From contig DROE01000257.1 of NCBI GenBank assembly GCA_011322005.1, positions 1-6,166 on the forward strand: a stretch of DNA of 6,166 nucleotides, read 5' to 3'. The position numbers and the translations under genes are program-made. The stretch is from Devosia sp. (GTDB taxonomy: Bacteria > Pseudomonadota > Alphaproteobacteria > Rhizobiales > Devosiaceae). The notes beneath the pieces were generated by a model. That model made no database searches. It worked only from the letters and a program-made list of their open reading frames with translations, and was not told the DNA's origin. Shown here in pieces: positions 1 to 5,970 of the stretch; positions within the stretch are counted from its first letter, which is position 1; the number at the start of each line of letters is the position of its first letter.

Positions 1-282
1 CCCATTTGGCTCGCCGTCCGGCCCCAGCATCCACAATCCGTCCCCCTGCGCGCACAGGCCAAGAGACTTTATGCGCCTGGTGTCAACTTTATCGCTCAGG
101 TGCCGCAGACACACGCAAACGGAGTGCCAGATTTCCCCCATGTCCTGTTCGGACCATGTATTCCTGGGGTGCCGACTGGCAGCAGGCACAGTGTGGCTGG
201 CTATCATTGCGCCATCATTGTCATAGGCTGCAGCCTTGACCAGTGTGGTGCCCACATCAACGCCCAAAAGGATGTCCCGCAA
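1..282 (-). CDS. FGGY-family carbohydrate kinase, N-terminal part (runs off the left edge)
   Basis: Reading the minus strand from 282 gives 94 codons without a stop, continuing past position 1. Residues 6-16 (LGVDVGTTLVK) form the phosphate-binding loop that opens the first actin-like domain of FGGY kinases. Residues 43-52 (WSEQDMGEIW) match the conserved W-x-EQD-x-x-x-IW stretch. QGDGLW at residues 79-84 is the form seen in L-xylulose (LyxK-like) and erythritol (EryA-like) kinases rather than in glycerol kinase. Such enzymes phosphorylate a ketose or polyol in the cytoplasm with ATP. The start is TTG at 282-280: an in-frame TAA lies nine codons upstream, no ATG or GTG fits before the loop motif, and a GGGAG ribosome site lies 6 nt upstream. 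It is divergent from the ABC importer and shares its operator region, so it probably acts on the imported sugar or its isomer. Substrate unknown; the C-terminal domain is outside the window. Confidence 0.9.
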   Translation of the reverse strand, partial: MRDILLGVDVGTTLVKAAAYDNDGAMIASHTVPAASRHPRNTWSEQDMGEIWHSVCVCLRHLSDKVDTRRIKSLGLCAQGDGLWMLGPDGEPNG

Positions 283-288
283 TGCTTT

Positions 289-293
289 CTCCC
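289..293 (-). promoter_or_regulatory. Ribosome binding site of the FGGY kinase
   Basis: CTCCC on the plus strand reads GGGAG on the minus strand. It lies 6 nt before the TTG at 282-280 and is the main reason for choosing that uncommon start. Confidence 0.65.
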
Positions 294-306
294 GAACAAC
301 TTTGTA

Positions 307-337
307 TTACATATGACATGTAGATTGACATATGTAA
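307..337. promoter_or_regulatory. Inverted-repeat operator between the divergent kinase and importer genes
   Basis: TTACATATG (307-315) and its exact reverse complement CATATGTAA (329-337) flank a 13-bp spacer. The same arms with the same spacer occur at 4975-5005. The site lies in the divergent intergenic region, 24 nt from the kinase start codon and 80 nt from the binding-protein start codon, and overlaps a consensus-like -35 box (TTGACA, 325-330). It is best read as the binding site of a transcription regulator acting on both units. Each arm contains CATATG, with the two copies 19 bp apart, so binding by two dimers or by one dimer with a long spacing are both possible. The regulator is not in the window and its family cannot be told from the site. 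Confidence 0.75.
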
Positions 338-338
338 A
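310..338 (-). promoter_or_regulatory. Possible kinase promoter inside the operator
   Basis: On the minus strand TTTACA (338-333) and CATATG (315-310) are 17 bp apart. They could serve as -35 and weak -10 elements, giving a leader of about 20 nt before the TTG start. The same arrangement is seen at 4974-5002 before the transketolase genes. The -10 match is poor (3 of 6), so the call rests mostly on position and on the repeat of the pattern. Confidence 0.25.
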
Positions 339-352
339 TCTAAACGCTTAAT
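325..352 (+). promoter_or_regulatory. Probable promoter of the ABC importer operon
   Basis: TTGACA (325-330) is a perfect -35 hexamer. CTTAAT (347-352) is a 4-of-6 match to the -10 hexamer after a 16-bp spacer. The -35 box runs into the right operator arm, so a bound regulator would be expected to block RNA polymerase. Transcription would start near 359, leaving a leader of roughly 60 nt before the GTG of the binding-protein gene. Confidence 0.45.
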
Positions 353-385
353 CTGGGGGCAATGGCGTGTTGGAGGATTGGCGCC

Positions 386-421
386 ATGTGCACACCCCGA
401 AAACAAGGAGGACTATTGTGA
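386..421 (+). CDS. Possible 11-codon leader ORF coupled to the binding-protein gene
   Basis: ATG at 386 opens an 11-residue ORF (MCTPRKQGGLL) that ends with TGA at 419-421, overlapping the GTG start of the binding-protein gene at 418-420. GGAGG at 372-376 lies 9 nt upstream of the ATG. The two Gly codons of the ORF contain the ribosome site of the next gene. The arrangement would allow translational coupling. A peptide this short can arise by chance and has no recognisable family, so this is a candidate only. Confidence 0.2.
   Translation: MCTPRKQGGLL
405..411 (+). promoter_or_regulatory. Ribosome binding site of the sugar-binding protein
   Basis: AAGGAGG, 6 nt before GTG at 418. This near-perfect site sets the start of the binding-protein gene at 418 rather than at the in-frame GTG at 367. 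Confidence 0.8.
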
Positions 422-489
422 GTATTTTCAGGAAAACTGCCATAGCGGGGCTTTTGGCTTCGGTGGTATTCGCCGGCAGCGCCTTTGCC
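418..489 (+). other. Signal peptide of the sugar-binding protein
   Basis: Codons 1-24: basic N-terminus (R5, K6), hydrophobic core AIAGLLASVVFAG, and an A-x-A type cleavage motif (AFA) before Gly25. There is no cysteine at the cut, so export is as a soluble protein. Confidence 0.85.
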
Positions 490-1395
490 GGCGAACACCT
501 AAGCCTTTCAGGCAAACGCATCGGCGTCGCTGTTGTGGGAACACAGCACTTCTGGGACCGGGAAGCGTTTAATGGCGCTGTTGCGACTGTTGAAGCGCTG
601 GGCGGGGAAGTGATGGCCGTTGACGGAGGCCGCGACAACCAGGTCCATGCCGACAATCACGACATTCTGCTGGCTGCCGGTGTTGATGCGGTGATTTCAA
701 TTCTTGGCGATGGCGCGGTTGAGCCAAAATTCGAGGCGCTCCAGGATGCCGGTATCCCGGTTTTTACCGTGGATCACCCCTCCCCGTTCTCTGTCAACAA
801 CACCACATCAGACAATTACTACATGGGCACGACCATTGGCCGTTACATGGCCGATGCCATCGGGGGTGAAGGAAAAGTCGCCGTGTTCAACGCCTTTGAG
901 GGGGCGTTGCGTATTTGCGGCATCCGGGCCGGATTATGGAAATATGTGCTGGCGGATTATCCGGGCATCGAGATCATTCAGCCCGAACTGGCCGAGGAAT
1001 TTGCCAATGCACCCGAAGACGCGCGCAAGCAAACCCTTGATCTGCTCTCCCAGTATCCCGAGGGCACGCTGGACGCCATCCATGTGGGGTGCTGGGATCA
1101 GCCAGCCATCGGTATCGTTCAGGCCCTTGAGGAGGCCGGGCGTACCGACATCGTTGTTACCGCGCTGGACGGGGGCCCCGAAACCCTTGAGATCATGGCT
1201 GAGGACGGCAGCCCGTTCGTGGCCAATGTCGCCCAGCAGCCAAACCTGATCGGCTCCACATCCGCCATGAATGTGGCAAGGTATTTTGCCGGCGAAACCC
1301 TGCTGCCCCAGACCTATGTGGATGTTCTGCCGGTCAACGGACAGGCCGAAGCAAAGGCAGTCTATGCGGAACTGGGTTACGGTACGCTTGACTAG
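418..1395 (+). CDS. Periplasmic sugar-binding protein of an ABC importer
   Basis: A 325-residue substrate-binding protein of the ribose/xylose/galactose class (periplasmic binding protein type 1 fold). Residues 1-24 are a Sec signal peptide: positive MSIFRK, a hydrophobic stretch, then SAFA before the likely cut at Gly25. There is no lipobox, so the mature protein should be free in the periplasm. The first domain starts with KRIGVAVVG (33-41) followed by QHFWD (43-47), whose aromatic pair sits where this family stacks on the sugar ring. DGG at 251-253 matches the conserved 'D-G' loop near the second-domain ligand site. The mature protein has only two cysteines, Cys167 and Cys225. The start is GTG at 418, supported by AAGGAGG and the resulting signal peptide; the in-frame GTG at 367 has no good ribosome site and would spoil the signal. 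First gene of the importer operon, followed by a stem-loop that may favour its higher expression. Ligand not identifiable; pentose-like sugars are the usual range. Confidence 0.93.
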   Translation: MSIFRKTAIAGLLASVVFAGSAFAGEHLSLSGKRIGVAVVGTQHFWDREAFNGAVATVEALGGEVMAVDGGRDNQVHADNHDILLAAGVDAVISILGDGAVEPKFEALQDAGIPVFTVDHPSPFSVNNTTSDNYYMGTTIGRYMADAIGGEGKVAVFNAFEGALRICGIRAGLWKYVLADYPGIEIIQPELAEEFANAPEDARKQTLDLLSQYPEGTLDAIHVGCWDQPAIGIVQALEEAGRTDIVVTALDGGPETLEIMAEDGSPFVANVAQQPNLIGSTSAMNVARYFAGETLLPQTYVDVLPVNGQAEAKAVYAELGYGTLD

Positions 1396-1443
1396 GCCTT
1401 GTGCAAAAGCTGAACCTGTAAGCTGAGCCGAACAAAACGCTTG

Positions 1444-1470
1444 GCCGGGGCCATTTTTTGTGGCCCCGGC
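1444..1470 (+). promoter_or_regulatory. Strong stem-loop between binding-protein and ATPase genes
   Basis: GCCGGGGCCA (1444-1453) and TGGCCCCGGC (1461-1470) form a perfect 10-bp GC-rich stem around the 7-nt loop TTTTTTG. It lies in the 111-bp gap between the binding-protein stop and the ATPase start. The T-run is in the loop, and the sequence after the stem (TCGTTTATC) is not a U-tract, so it is not a classic intrinsic terminator. In importer operons such hairpins often protect the 3' end of the binding-protein message, or partly stop transcription, so the binding protein is made in excess over the membrane parts. That role is inferred here. Confidence 0.7.
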
Positions 1471-1506
1471 TCGTTTATCAAACAACCCGGAAAAAGGCAC
1501 CTCCGA

Positions 1507-3039
1507 ATGTCCGCCAGTGTGCTTTTGATGCAGGACATCGCAAAAACCTTCCCCGGCGTGGTGGCGCTCGATGCTGCCTCGCTGTCGGTCCGGCCCGGTG
1601 AAATCCACGGTCTGGTCGGAGAAAACGGCGCAGGAAAGTCAACCATCATTAAAGTTCTGGCCGGGGTTTATCATGCGGATGACGGCACGGTGAGTATCCA
1701 GGACACGCCCGTTTCTCCGGTTACATCTGAAGTAATTCATGCCGCCGGAGTGCGCTTCATCCATCAGGAGTTGCATCTGGTTCCCCACTTCACAGTCACG
1801 GAATCGGTGTTCATGGGCCAGGAAATCACTACCCGTCTGGGTCTGTCGCGCCGCCTGATGTGCGCCCGGGCCGAGACGTTTTTTCGTGATGTGCTGGACG
1901 TTGAAATTAACGGGGATATTCTCATCCGCGACCTTGGTACCGCAGAGCGAAAACTGGTGCAAATTGCCCGTGCCCTGATTGACGATCAGGCCCGTCTGGT
2001 GGTGTTTGACGAGCCCACCGCCCCTCTGGCCAGCGGTGAAATTGAAAAACTTTTCAGGGCAATCCGTCGCCTCAAAGATCGTGGGATAGCGATAATCTAC
2101 GTCTCCCACTACCTCTCTGAAATCACAGATATCTGTGATCGGGTGACCGTGTTCCGTAACGGCAGAGACGTTGCCGTGTTGGACAAAGTGGATGAGAACT
2201 GCGCAAACGAACTCATCAAGGCCATGGTGGGGCGGGAAATTGATGCGCTCTATCCCAAGAGTGGCCACACCCGGGGCGCACTGGTGTTGCAGGCTAAAGG
2301 TCTGGGGGATACCGGATACTTTTCAGACATAAGCCTGAGCGCTCACAGCGGCGAGATTGTCGGCATTGCCGGGCTTATCGGATCGGGGCGCGAGGAACTG
2401 ATCGACACGCTTTATGGCCTGCGCCCCGCAAGAACGGGAGAGGTTACACTGCATGGTAAACCGGTCCGTTTTTCAAGCCCGGCAGACGCGGTTGCCAGGG
2501 GAATGGTTCTGGTCCCGCGGGATCGGCGCCGCGACGGGCTGGTGCTGGACATGAGCGTTTCGGAAAACATCAATCTGGCCTCGCTTGAGGAAGTCTCCTG
2601 CTATGGAATAGAATTGCGCAATCGCGCCAGAGAACGGGCCAGCAGACAAATCAGAGAACTGGATATCCGCCCTGACAATCCGGCAATTATTTCGCGCCAG
2701 TTAAGCGGGGGTAATCAGCAAAAAACAGTTCTTGCGCGCTGGCTGGCGACCAGGGCGGCCATATTTCTGCTTGATGAGCCCACGGTTGGCGTTGATGTGG
2801 GGGCCAAGGTTGAGATCTATCAGTTGATTGAAAATCTGGCCCGCAACGGCGCAGCGATCCTGCTGTCCTCCTCTGACCCGGGTGAACTGATCGGCATGTG
2901 CGACCGTGTTCTGGTTATGATGCGGGGGCGGATAACCCATGAGACAAGTGCGGTCGGGCTAAGTATTGATCAGCTTGTGGCAATGACTACCGGAGCGAGC
3001 ACACAAAACAGCGCGGAAGGTCATGCCGATGCCCGCTAG
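1507..3039 (+). CDS. Sugar ABC importer ATPase with two nucleotide-binding domains (RbsA/XylG/MglA type)
   Basis: A 510-residue cytoplasmic ATPase, the usual length for tandem-domain sugar importer ATPases. Domain 1 (about 5-245) has Walker A GENGAGKST (38-46), the Q-loop Gln87, Walker B ending in Asp168-Glu169, and the switch His201. Its signature (LGTAERK, 143-149) is far from LSGGQ. Domain 2 (about 258-495) has a degenerate Walker A (GLIGSGREE, 289-297, no Lys-Ser/Thr), a canonical signature LSGGNQQ (399-405), and Walker B Asp423-Glu424. A degenerate second Walker A is normal for this family. Only the composite site made of Walker A1 and signature 2 looks competent. The start is ATG at 1507, with AAAGG (1493-1497) 9 nt upstream. 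Upstream in-frame codons belong to the hairpin region, and Met8 has no good ribosome site. The stop lies within the start of the first permease gene, indicating one operon. Confidence 0.95.
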   Translation: MSASVLLMQDIAKTFPGVVALDAASLSVRPGEIHGLVGENGAGKSTIIKVLAGVYHADDGTVSIQDTPVSPVTSEVIHAAGVRFIHQELHLVPHFTVTESVFMGQEITTRLGLSRRLMCARAETFFRDVLDVEINGDILIRDLGTAERKLVQIARALIDDQARLVVFDEPTAPLASGEIEKLFRAIRRLKDRGIAIIYVSHYLSEITDICDRVTVFRNGRDVAVLDKVDENCANELIKAMVGREIDALYPKSGHTRGALVLQAKGLGDTGYFSDISLSAHSGEIVGIAGLIGSGREELIDTLYGLRPARTGEVTLHGKPVRFSSPADAVARGMVLVPRDRRRDGLVLDMSVSENINLASLEEVSCYGIELRNRARERASRQIRELDIRPDNPAIISRQLSGGNQQKTVLARWLATRAAIFLLDEPTVGVDVGAKVEIYQLIENLARNGAAILLSSSDPGELIGMCDRVLVMMRGRITHETSAVGLSIDQLVAMTTGASTQNSAEGHADAR

Positions 3040-4018
3040 CGCAAGACCGGAAAGCGGCGCTTCAGGGCTGAGCCGGATCATTGATGCAGCTCCATTGGTG
3101 ATATTCCTGGGGATGCTCATCTATATCGGGTTTAATGCACCCAACTTCATGAGCTTTGGCACCATGCAACTGGTGCTTAACCAGAGCGTGCCGGTGGTTG
3201 TGGTGTGTCTGGGGCTTTCGATTGTGGTGATGGCGGGCGGAGATGATGTGGTGTCGGGCGGGATTGACCTGTCCATTCCAGCAACTGCTGTCATCTGCGC
3301 CGGGATAATTGCCCAGCTTGTCACCAACACCGATACCCCGCTGCTGCTTGCCATCGCACTGGCCCTGGGGGCAGCGATGTTCATTGGCATTGTTGCCGGG
3401 CTGATGGTCACCCGGCTTGGCATGACGCCGCTGTTGACCACGCTGGCCCTGTTTGTCGCCGTTGTCGGTGTGACCAAGGTGGTCACTTCAAGCCGCCGGA
3501 TAAATGTTGATGATCCGTTTATCATCTTCCTGCGGGACGGGGAAATATTGGGCATATCAGCCGGGGTGGTGATTACCCTGGCTCTGGTCCTTGTGTTTTA
3601 TCATTTCATCCATCGCACCAAATGGGGGCTGAACCTGCAGGCTGTGGGGGGCAGTTGCGAGGCGGCTGAGATTTCGGGCCTAAAGCCCGGGCATTTTTTG
3701 TTCTGGGCTTTTGTCATTGCAGCCTTCACGGGTTTTCTGGCCTCGTTTTTTCTTCTGGCGCGCGGGTCCGGCAGTTCGCCAGGGACCGAGAACAACCTGA
3801 TGCTGGAGATGGTTCTGGCCACCTTTCTTGGAGCGGCGTTTTCGCCGCGCCGGGTGGTAACGCTATGGGGGGCAGTGCTCGGTGCGGTGCTGGTTGCGGC
3901 TCTTTCCATCGGTTTCAAGACCATGGGGGTCAACGTGTTCTGGACCGGGCTTATCAAGGGCTCGCTGATTCTGGTGGTTCTGGCGCTTGCTGCTCTTTCA
4001 AGCCGGGTCAAGTCATGA
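3029..4018 (+). CDS. Sugar ABC importer permease 1
   Basis: A 329-residue inner-membrane permease of the branched-chain/ribose permease family (BPD_transp_2), with about ten hydrophobic segments (roughly 21-40, 53-70, 82-98, 104-128, 134-152, 174-192, 223-245, 260-274, 279-297, 303-324). SGGIDLS (76-82) is the family's signature early motif. AVGGSCEAAEISGLKP (205-220) matches the cytoplasmic loop (usually A-x-G-x-N-x-x-AA-x-x-SG) that faces the ATPase. Before GGIDLS there is an extra AGGDDVV stretch not seen in the second permease. The gene overlaps the ATPase gene by 11 nt. ATG at 3029 is chosen because GGAAGG (3015-3020) is 8 nt upstream; ATG at 3023, two codons earlier and in frame, would be only 2 nt from that site. 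It probably forms a heterodimer with permease 2. Confidence 0.93.
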   Translation: MPASARPESGASGLSRIIDAAPLVIFLGMLIYIGFNAPNFMSFGTMQLVLNQSVPVVVVCLGLSIVVMAGGDDVVSGGIDLSIPATAVICAGIIAQLVTNTDTPLLLAIALALGAAMFIGIVAGLMVTRLGMTPLLTTLALFVAVVGVTKVVTSSRRINVDDPFIIFLRDGEILGISAGVVITLALVLVFYHFIHRTKWGLNLQAVGGSCEAAEISGLKPGHFLFWAFVIAAFTGFLASFFLLARGSGSSPGTENNLMLEMVLATFLGAAFSPRRVVTLWGAVLGAVLVAALSIGFKTMGVNVFWTGLIKGSLILVVLALAALSSRVKS

Positions 4019-4968
4019 ACCAGACCCTTAAATCCATAATCGCCCGCTTCGGTTTTTTGATTATCATTGTGGCGTTTGTGATCTTTTTTTCCGCAGTCAA
4101 TCCGGTGTTCCTAGGCGGGGACAATCTGATGAACATTGTCGAGGGTTCGGCAATTTTGCTCATCGTTGCGCTTGGGATGACGCTTATTGTGGCCACCGGG
4201 GGCATTGACCTTTCCGTTGGCATTGCGCTGGATTTTGGCGCGGCCTTTGCCATTGTCGCCATGAAGGAATACGGGTTTGGCTGGTATGGGGCGGCCCTCA
4301 TCGGTATTTCCGGAGGTGCAATTGTGGGGCTTCTCAATGCCGCACTGATCGTGGGGCTGAAGGTCAGCCCGTTTCTTGCAACCCTTGGCACATTTTTCAT
4401 CGGCTCGTCGGTGCAGCGCATCTTTACCAACGGGGGCGGGCCGATTTCGCACCGGCGCATGCCCCAGGAATTCCGCGATCTGGCTGTTGGCGACGTATTT
4501 GGCATTCCCACCGAAGTGGTGATCGCGGCGGTTCTGGTGCTTGCCTATTTCATCGTGATGGAGCGCTCGATAATCGGGCGAAGGGTGCATGCGCTTGGCA
4601 TGCAGCGTTCAGCGGCCCGCGTAGCCGGTCTCAAGGTCAACAAATATCTGATCCTGTGTTTTGTTGCTGCTTCAATGACGGCGGCGGTGGGCGGGCTTAT
4701 CGCTTCGGCCAACATTCGCATGTTCACCCCGCTTTCGGGATTTTCCTATCTGCTGGACGCCATTGCCGCCGTATTTATCGGTGCAGCCCTGCACCCGCGC
4801 GGGCGGCCCAACATACCAGGTACCGTGATCGCTGTATTGTTTCTCGGGGTGATCGCCAACGGGCTGAACCTGATGGGACTGAACTTTAATACCAAGGACG
4901 CGTTGTCGGGAATAATACTGGTTTCGGCGCTGGCTCTTGTGGTGGCGCAGCAAAAATTGCGACACTGA
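4015..4968 (+). CDS. Sugar ABC importer permease 2
   Basis: A 317-residue permease of the same family (BPD_transp_2), with about ten hydrophobic segments (roughly 13-33, 45-62, 68-84, 91-115, 120-136, 166-184, 210-231, 246-262, 268-286, 297-313). TGGIDLSVG (61-69) is the consensus form of the motif. GRRVHALGMQRSAARVAGLKV (residues 188-208, split by a variable MQRS) matches the ATPase-facing loop. Its ATG lies in an ATGA overlap with the TGA of permease 1, so translation is probably coupled; the longer in-frame reading from 3865 lies inside permease 1 and is rejected. Two different permeases with one double-domain ATPase give a complete heterodimeric importer. No terminator is seen after it; the next operator begins 6 nt past the stop. 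Confidence 0.94.
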   Translation: MNQTLKSIIARFGFLIIIVAFVIFFSAVNPVFLGGDNLMNIVEGSAILLIVALGMTLIVATGGIDLSVGIALDFGAAFAIVAMKEYGFGWYGAALIGISGGAIVGLLNAALIVGLKVSPFLATLGTFFIGSSVQRIFTNGGGPISHRRMPQEFRDLAVGDVFGIPTEVVIAAVLVLAYFIVMERSIIGRRVHALGMQRSAARVAGLKVNKYLILCFVAASMTAAVGGLIASANIRMFTPLSGFSYLLDAIAAVFIGAALHPRGRPNIPGTVIAVLFLGVIANGLNLMGLNFNTKDALSGIILVSALALVVAQQKLRH

Positions 4969-4973
4969 CAAAA

Positions 4974-5002
4974 TTTACATATGTAAGATGTTATGTCATA
5001 TG
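4974..5002 (+). promoter_or_regulatory. Possible transketolase promoter inside the second operator
   Basis: TTTACA (4974-4979) and CATATG (4997-5002) are 17 bp apart, which would give a start near 5009 and a leader of about 24 nt. The -10 match is weak. The mirrored arrangement before the kinase gene supports it. Confidence 0.25.
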
Positions 5003-5005
5003 TAA
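4975..5005. promoter_or_regulatory. Inverted-repeat operator before the transketolase genes
   Basis: TTACATATG (4975-4983) and CATATGTAA (4997-5005) flank a 13-bp spacer, matching the site at 307-337 in arm sequence and spacing. The left arm extends into a perfect 12-bp palindrome, TTACATATGTAA (4975-4986). The site fills most of the 64-bp gap between permease 2 and the transketolase subunit, 27 nt from the latter's ATG. It shows that the transketolase genes have their own regulated promoter although they lie right behind the importer genes. Confidence 0.75.
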
Positions 5006-5032
5006 AGCTGTGTCGGGTAAGGGAAATGCAAA

Positions 5033-5959
5033 ATGCAAAACGAAAAAGAAACTGCGGACGTTGCACTGGGCATCCGTCGCAGGGTGTTCGAGCACGCCAT
5101 GCGCAACAATGGCGGCTATCTCTCCCAGGCCTGTTCGGCGGCCGAGCAACTGGCATGGCTTTATAATGAAGAGCTCAAGCTGGGTGAGCCGACCCTGCCC
5201 ATGATCCCCAAACCCTTTGGTGGTGTACCTTCGGCCGACAACCCCGATTACCATACGGGTGCCGGCTATAATGGACCGTTTGAGCCTGGTTATGACCGTT
5301 TGTTTATCGCTCCGGCCCACTATGCCCTTGTTGCCTATGCCACATTGATCGAAGTGGGCCGCATGGCCCCCGAGGGCCTTGAAATGTTCAACAAGGACGG
5401 CTCTTCGGTGGAAATGATCGGTGCGGAGCACTCACCGGGTATGGAAGTGCATAATGGCACGCTGGGCATTGGCCTTTCGACCGGAGCCGGTCTTGCCTGG
5501 GGGCGCAGGAAGCGTGGTGAAAAGGGCCGTACATGGGTTTTCATGTCGGATGGCGAGGTGCAGGAGGGCCAGACCTGGGAGGCTGTACAGGCTTGTGCCC
5601 ATCACGGCATTGACAGTCTTTTTGCCATCATGGACGTCAACGATCAGCAATGTGACGGAGCCATGAGTTCGGTGATGGAAGTGGGTGACATCCGTCAGAA
5701 ATTTATCAGTTTCGGGGCGACCTGTGTGGAGATTGACGGGCACGATCTCTCTGCCATGCGCGATGCTGTGAAAGAGCCTCACGAGGGAAAGCCGCTGATA
5801 ATCCTGGCCCGCACCAACCCCTTCCACTCCATGAGTATTCTTGAGGAGCGTTTCCCCCGCTTGCACTATGTGCGGTTCAAAAGCGAGGAGGAGCGCGTCC
5901 GCATGAACATCTCGATTGCTGCCGACCTGGGCGTTGAGCCGATAGACCTGAGGCATTGA
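5033..5959 (+). CDS. Transketolase-like N-terminal subunit (thiamine-diphosphate binding)
   Basis: A 308-residue protein covering only the first third to half of a full transketolase (about 650 residues), as in two-gene split transketolases. SDGE (172-175) to Asn203 (DVND) is the ThDP/Mg2+ binding motif, with Ser in place of the first Gly of GDG. AEHSPGMEVHNGTLGIGLS (131-149) matches the conserved H-x-PG-x-E-x-x-x-G-x-LG-x-GLS region. His96 in IAPAHY takes the place of the SKGH histidine. Residues about 56-88, rich in Pro, Gly and Tyr, look longer than in ordinary split subunits. With its partner it should move a ketol unit between sugar phosphates in the cytoplasm. ATG at 5033 has TAAGGGA 8 nt upstream. 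It lies 11 nt before the partner gene, and with a kinase and sugar importer nearby a catabolic role fits better than the housekeeping pentose phosphate pathway. A subunit of apulose-4-phosphate transketolase is one candidate. Confidence 0.88.
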   Translation: MQNEKETADVALGIRRRVFEHAMRNNGGYLSQACSAAEQLAWLYNEELKLGEPTLPMIPKPFGGVPSADNPDYHTGAGYNGPFEPGYDRLFIAPAHYALVAYATLIEVGRMAPEGLEMFNKDGSSVEMIGAEHSPGMEVHNGTLGIGLSTGAGLAWGRRKRGEKGRTWVFMSDGEVQEGQTWEAVQACAHHGIDSLFAIMDVNDQQCDGAMSSVMEVGDIRQKFISFGATCVEIDGHDLSAMRDAVKEPHEGKPLIILARTNPFHSMSILEERFPRLHYVRFKSEEERVRMNISIAADLGVEPIDLRH

Positions 5960-5970
5960 GGAGAGAGTTG

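Noticed and set aside
6..351. Two plus-strand ORFs at 6-239 and 100-351
   Set aside because: They lie opposite the kinase, show no family motif, and the second runs through the operator. The minus-strand frame carries clear FGGY motifs.
367..417. Upstream GTG extension of the binding-protein gene
   Set aside because: It has no ribosome site at a proper distance, it adds 17 polar residues before the signal peptide, and it would include the strong AAGGAGG site inside the coding region.
1444..1470. Rho-independent terminator after the binding-protein gene
   Set aside because: No T-run follows the stem, and the downstream genes complete the same importer.
1441..1506. N-terminal extension of the ATPase through the hairpin
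   Set aside because: The added residues come from the stem-loop and do not match the family. ATG at 1507 gives the normal N-terminus.
934..1608. Long minus-strand ORF opposite the binding-protein and ATPase genes
   Set aside because: It crosses the hairpin and two well-supported genes, and its translation has no recognisable domain. It is a shadow of codon bias.
2123..2138. CRP-type binding site
   Set aside because: The half-sites are everted (TCACA-n6-TGTGA rather than TGTGA-n6-TCACA) and the position is deep inside a coding region.
3865..4014. Extended start for permease 2
   Set aside because: It would overlap permease 1 by 150 nt; the ATGA overlap at 4015 is typical of coupled permease genes.
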